Source of the DNA: Nostocaceae cyanobacterium CSSed10_463m
Lineage (GTDB): Bacteria > Cyanobacteriota > Cyanobacteriia > Cyanobacteriales > Nostocaceae
Assembly: GCA_003556955.1 (NCBI GenBank)
Contig: PWQB01000440.1
Coordinates: forward strand, 1 to 6,929
Length of the DNA: 6,929 bases
Reading direction: 5' to 3'
Positions 4,469 to 6,929 of the stretch are shown in pieces; the first letter of the stretch is position 1, and the number at the start of each line of letters is the position of its first letter. The notes below the pieces were generated by a model, which saw nothing but the letters and a program-made list of their open reading frames with translations, had not been told where the DNA came from and made no database searches. Made by a program: the position numbers and the translations under genes.

Positions 4469-6172
4469 TTAGATGTTACAGTTTACAAGTTTCGACATGA
4501 GAGAGGACGGTGCATCACCCCAGCCCCAGAATCCCAATGGTATACTGTAATCTACAAAAAACCCATCAACCCCCTGCCCGCCAACCGGGAGATGAGCTTC
4601 TGGTGCTTTTATATCAAAAGTAATACTATTATAGAACAACCAGGTTCCTCCTTTTCTCCATCCTACCTTGTCCCCAAAAGCGCGCCAAACTTCATCACTT
4701 TGCTCTCTAGTTCCCAGCAAATTTTGATGAATGCGGTTCTGCACTGAAAACCCAAACCGACCATTGCTATATTTTATCCACAACTGGTCAATGGTACGGA
4801 GGTCTTCACAGGAAAAATTGTTAATACTTTCACTATCTAGGTAACCTTTCCTTTCTTGGTTCGCCACTGCTAACATTACTCGCCTTGTTTGCACGTCTGC
4901 TTCTTTCCACCTCCCCGCGGCGAGTAAATCTCGTAGTCTAGTATAGTGCATCCTCCCCAATGGGATAGGTTCTGGGGTTGGGATAGGTTCTGGGGTTGGG
5001 ATAAGTTCTGGTGTTGGGATAAGTTCTGGTGTTGGGATAGGTTTTGGTGTTGGGATAGGTTTTGGTGTTGGGGTAGACTCTGTTATGACCTGTGGTGTTG
5101 GGGTTGGATTCTCCCTAAATATACTTTGTCCCATCTGTCCCACCACGGCTATGAACAATCCTCCCCCAGCTAAACCCGCTATTTTCCAGAAACTACGACG
5201 GGAAGATTGAGGTTTTAATGGGAGTGCTATTTGCGGTTTAGATCGCGGTAATTTTGGATTCTGATAATGTACTGTAGGGTGTATTTTGGCAGGATTTAAA
5301 TCTAGTAAAACTTCTTCAGCAGACTGATAACGCTGTTGAACATCTTTTTTTAATAACTTATCTAAAATTTGCCCCAATTCTGGAGTTACTGCTTGCTGTA
5401 AATGGTTACGCCATTGTTTCACCCATCCATAACCATCTTCCTGCCAAAGTTCCCAAGGGTGAACTCCTGTTAACAAATGAAAACAAGTTACACCAATACT
5501 ATATAAATCACTGGCGGGATAAACTTTCGCATCTTGCATTTGTTCTAACGGAGAATAGCCAAAAGTCCCGATAGTTGTCCCGGTTTTCACTGTTCCCTGT
5601 AGTTGCTTGGATGCACCAAAATCAATTAATATTAATTTGCCATCATTCCGACGACGCATAATATTTTCTGGTTTGATATCCCGGTGAATAATGTTATGGC
5701 TATGAACTACTTTGATAACTGGTAATAAATCTTGTAATAAGGCGCGGATTTTTAATTCTTTAAATATTCCCTGCTGTTCTAATTCTGTGAATAAGTTCTC
5801 CCCCTCAATAAATTGTTGTACCAAATACAGCCGATTATTTTCGTTAAAATACGCTAACAAAGCGGGAATTTGGGGATGTTCTCCGAGTTGTTGTAATTGC
5901 TGTGCTTCTTGTACAAATAATTCTGTAGCTTTTTGTAATCCGGCTGTTCCTTGGGTCTGGGGTGCAAATTGCTTAATTACACACTTTTCGTTTAATTTGT
6001 CAATATCTGATGCTAAATAAGTTTTGGCAAATCCTCCACCACCCAATGATTTTATTGGTTGATAGCGGTTTCTCAAGGTGATTAGGGGAACTCCGCAACT
6101 GGGGCAAAATTTCGTATGTTCGGGAACTTGCGGGTTATCACATTCGGAGTTGAGACAACATATCTGGTTCAT
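4469..6172 (-). CDS. membrane-anchored Ser/Thr protein kinase with N-terminal zinc ribbon and C-terminal GUN4 domain
   Basis: A 567-residue multidomain protein. Residues 6-26 form a zinc ribbon (C6, C11, C23, C26; CX4C and CPSC). The Hanks-type kinase domain (about 37-290) is complete: glycine loop GGGGFAKTY (44-52), Lys67 (VIKQF), catalytic loop HRDIKPEN (163-170), DFG (184-186) and SPLE (207-210). An Arg/Ser-rich stretch then leads into a modest hydrophobic segment (about 329-347), probably one transmembrane helix. A Pro-Thr linker with six hexapeptides (PTPKPI/PTPELI/PTPEPI, about 367-404) follows. The GUN4 domain (about 408-545) has LLAAGRWKEAD, DLRTIDQLW and GRFGFSVQ. Free GUN4 binds porphyrins and activates Mg-chelatase; what it does when fused to a kinase is unknown. 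The ATG start fits the zinc ribbon but lacks a Shine-Dalgarno sequence. Substrates are unknown. The positive residues before the helix place the kinase in the cytoplasm. Confidence 0.92.
   Translation of the reverse strand: MNQICCLNSECDNPQVPEHTKFCPSCGVPLITLRNRYQPIKSLGGGGFAKTYLASDIDKLNEKCVIKQFAPQTQGTAGLQKATELFVQEAQQLQQLGEHPQIPALLAYFNENNRLYLVQQFIEGENLFTELEQQGIFKELKIRALLQDLLPVIKVVHSHNIIHRDIKPENIMRRRNDGKLILIDFGASKQLQGTVKTGTTIGTFGYSPLEQMQDAKVYPASDLYSIGVTCFHLLTGVHPWELWQEDGYGWVKQWRNHLQQAVTPELGQILDKLLKKDVQQRYQSAEEVLLDLNPAKIHPTVHYQNPKLPRSKPQIALPLKPQSSRRSFWKIAGLAGGGLFIAVVGQMGQSIFRENPTPTPQVITESTPTPKPIPTPKPIPTPELIPTPELIPTPEPIPTPEPIPLGRMHYTRLRDLLAAGRWKEADVQTRRVMLAVANQERKGYLDSESINNFSCEDLRTIDQLWIKYSNGRFGFSVQNRIHQNLLGTREQSDEVWRAFGDKVGWRKGGTWLFYNSITFDIKAPEAHLPVGGQGVDGFFVDYSIPLGFWGWGDAPSSLMSKLVNCNI
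4962..5069. repeat. six 18-bp in-frame tandem repeats encoding the Pro-Thr linker
   Basis: Six consecutive 18-bp units lie in the kinase gene, in three identical or near-identical pairs: GGGATAGGTTCTGGGGTT twice, GGGATAAGTTCTGGTGTT twice, and GGGATAGGTTTTGGTGTT twice (plus-strand reading). Each encodes one six-residue IPTPxx unit with variants EP, EL and KP. The number of units could change by slippage without breaking the frame, altering linker length between kinase and GUN4 domain. Confidence 0.9.
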
Positions 6173-6196
6173 GGGTGGGTGGCGATAGATACATTT

Positions 6197-6202
6197 ATTA
6201 TA
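6197..6202 (-). promoter_or_regulatory. candidate -10 box for the kinase gene
   Basis: On the minus strand the sequence is a perfect TATAAT, 24 bp before the ATG. A second TATACT lies at 6214-6219. Neither has a convincing -35 hexamer at 16-18 bp, so the promoter call is tentative. The region is AT-rich, which makes chance matches likely. Confidence 0.35.
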
Positions 6203-6252
6203 AAATATCTATCAGTATATAGGACATTATGACAATATAAAAAGAGGCTCAA

Positions 6253-6281
6253 ATCCCCGACTTCTTGAAGAAGTCGGGGAT
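6253..6281. repeat. perfect 29-bp palindromic repeat
   Basis: ATCCCCGACTTCTT, one central G, then AAGAAGTCGGGGAT: two perfectly complementary 14-base arms. It is a very common intergenic palindrome in Nostocales genomes. The plus strand continues CTTTGTTTT, so it looks terminator-like, but it sits between two divergent genes where no transcript needs ending. I treat it as a dispersed repeat. Confidence 0.85.
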
Positions 6282-6509
6282 CTTTGTTTTCGTAACTTAT
6301 TTAGGATTGCTATATATATAGTATTAAATTTATATCTTCCTGAAGAGAGATATTTAGTAAATATTATAAATCAATATTTAGAATCAAGCGATCGCACAGC
6401 ATCTTATGATATAAATCAAACAAATTCCCCGGATTTTTTGAAAAATGAGCAATGGCGATCGCTCAGGTATATTTAATCAATAATTAGTAGCAATATTATT
6501 TTATTAAAA
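6282..6509. other. AT-rich divergent spacer with two HIP1 sites
   Basis: This is 228 bp with no ORF of interest. It contains TTAGGATTGCTATATATATAG (6301-6321), a word I associate with cyanobacterial dispersed repeats, HIP1 octamers at 6388-6395 and 6455-6462, and a degenerate left half of the preceding palindrome (about 6420-6445, ATTCCCCGGATTTTTTGAAA). A promoter for the plus-strand gene should be here. TATTAT at 6494-6499 is possible as a -10 but has no good -35. Confidence 0.5.
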
Positions 6510-6929
6510 ATGATGGTGAGTTTCATTCCCAAAGGTAATAGCAGATATTACTCCCGTCAATTTCTAGCTGTAATTTTCCTCTTGAGTGTGCTAATTGTAC
6601 CTACACAAAAAGCCATCTCACAGGAGGTTTCCCCTATACCTGTAACATCCCCACCCTCTGAAACCGAAGACACTCCCACAACGGGGCTATTTTTTGCTGA
6701 CATCCTCGTTAGAGGACGGCCTGTGTTTCAAATTGGTAGCTTGGGAGAACTCAGTGCTACACAACGGGCGCAGATTATCAATCGCCGCATTGCTAGCGTT
6801 TTAGTTCGTTCCCAAACTGACAGACAAGTTTCTGTAGTCACAGATTCTCAGCGTGGTATTGCCACATTACAACTGAATAACCGGATTTTGATGACTGTCA
6901 CCCAACAGGATGCCCAAGATTTTAACCTA
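6510..6929 (+). CDS. exported protein, N-terminal part; possible cyanobacterial MscS-type mechanosensitive channel
   Basis: An open frame of 140 codons that is still open at the window's right edge, so the gene is partial. Residues 1-38 look like a signal peptide: Lys/Arg in the first 16 residues, a hydrophobic core FLAVIFLLSVLIVP (18-31), and a likely cut after AIS (35-37) before QEVSP. A Pro/Ser/Thr-rich stretch follows (about 40-58), then a folded part with ADILVRGRPVFQIGSL (63-78) and QRAQIINRRIASVL (86-99). That combination of 'GRPVFQ' and 'INRRI' resembles the periplasmic N-terminal domain of large cyanobacterial MscS-family proteins, but the channel domain itself would lie outside the window, so this is a suggestion only. 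ATGs at 6510 and 6513 are both possible; neither has a Shine-Dalgarno sequence. The gene is divergent from the kinase gene, with 337 bp between the start codons. Confidence 0.75.
   Translation, partial: MMVSFIPKGNSRYYSRQFLAVIFLLSVLIVPTQKAISQEVSPIPVTSPPSETEDTPTTGLFFADILVRGRPVFQIGSLGELSATQRAQIINRRIASVLVRSQTDRQVSVVTDSQRGIATLQLNNRILMTVTQQDAQDFNL

Noticed and set aside
4946..5173. Plus-strand ORF rich in Trp, Asp and Phe repeats
   Set aside because: It is the antisense reading of the 18-bp Pro-Thr linker repeats of the kinase gene, so its repeats are a by-product.
5712..6020. Plus-strand 102-codon ORF rich in Cys, Asn and Ser
   Set aside because: It lies wholly antisense to the conserved kinase domain and looks like a chance frame.
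6253..6290. Rho-independent terminator
   Set aside because: The stem is strong and a T-rich stretch follows on the plus strand, but no plus-strand gene lies upstream to be terminated. It matches a common dispersed palindrome.

Overview
The window looks like chromosomal DNA of a filamentous, probably heterocyst-forming cyanobacterium (Nostoc/Anabaena/Calothrix-like). Support comes from four HIP1 octamers (GCGATCGC at 1667, 2553, 6388 and 6455), several classes of short dispersed repeat typical of these genomes, AT-rich spacers, and gene types characteristic of the group: a zinc-ribbon Ser/Thr kinase fused to a GUN4 domain, a long pentapeptide-repeat protein, and a MidA-like methyltransferase. 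The genus assignment is inference, because no rRNA or other marker gene is present.

Layout from left to right. A C-rich tandem repeat (1-56) is followed by a minus-strand beta-hydroxyacid dehydrogenase (61-939). The spacer upstream of that gene carries what I read as a complete MITE (979-1137): 18-bp imperfect terminal inverted repeats, a 7-bp target-site duplication and a nested C/G-rich hairpin core. It is followed by a short octamer-type repeat. Next, all on the minus strand, come a 31-codon membrane-peptide ORF with a good ribosome binding site (1220-1315), a MidA/NDUFAF7-family methyltransferase (1421-2587), three tandem copies of an 81-87-bp hairpin repeat (2661-2909), and a pentapeptide-repeat protein (2907-3428) whose stop codon lies inside the last repeat copy.

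The plus strand then carries a two-gene toxin-antitoxin-type operon (3698-4377): a small antitoxin-like protein overlapping a PIN-domain (VapC-like) RNase by 4 bp. After a small CGCAAAGG repeat cluster comes a convergent 567-residue kinase (4469-6172, minus) with zinc ribbon, kinase, one probable membrane segment, a Pro-Thr repeat linker and a GUN4 domain. A perfect 29-bp palindrome and an AT-rich spacer separate it from a divergent exported protein that runs off the right edge (6510 onward, plus). That last protein is possibly the N-terminus of a cyanobacterial MscS-type channel.

The genes do not form one pathway. Apart from the toxin-antitoxin pair they look like independent units separated by repeats. 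The points most worth following are the MITE, the small membrane ORF, the kinase-GUN4 architecture with its implied topology, the repeat array at the end of the pentapeptide gene, and the poorly characterised antitoxin.
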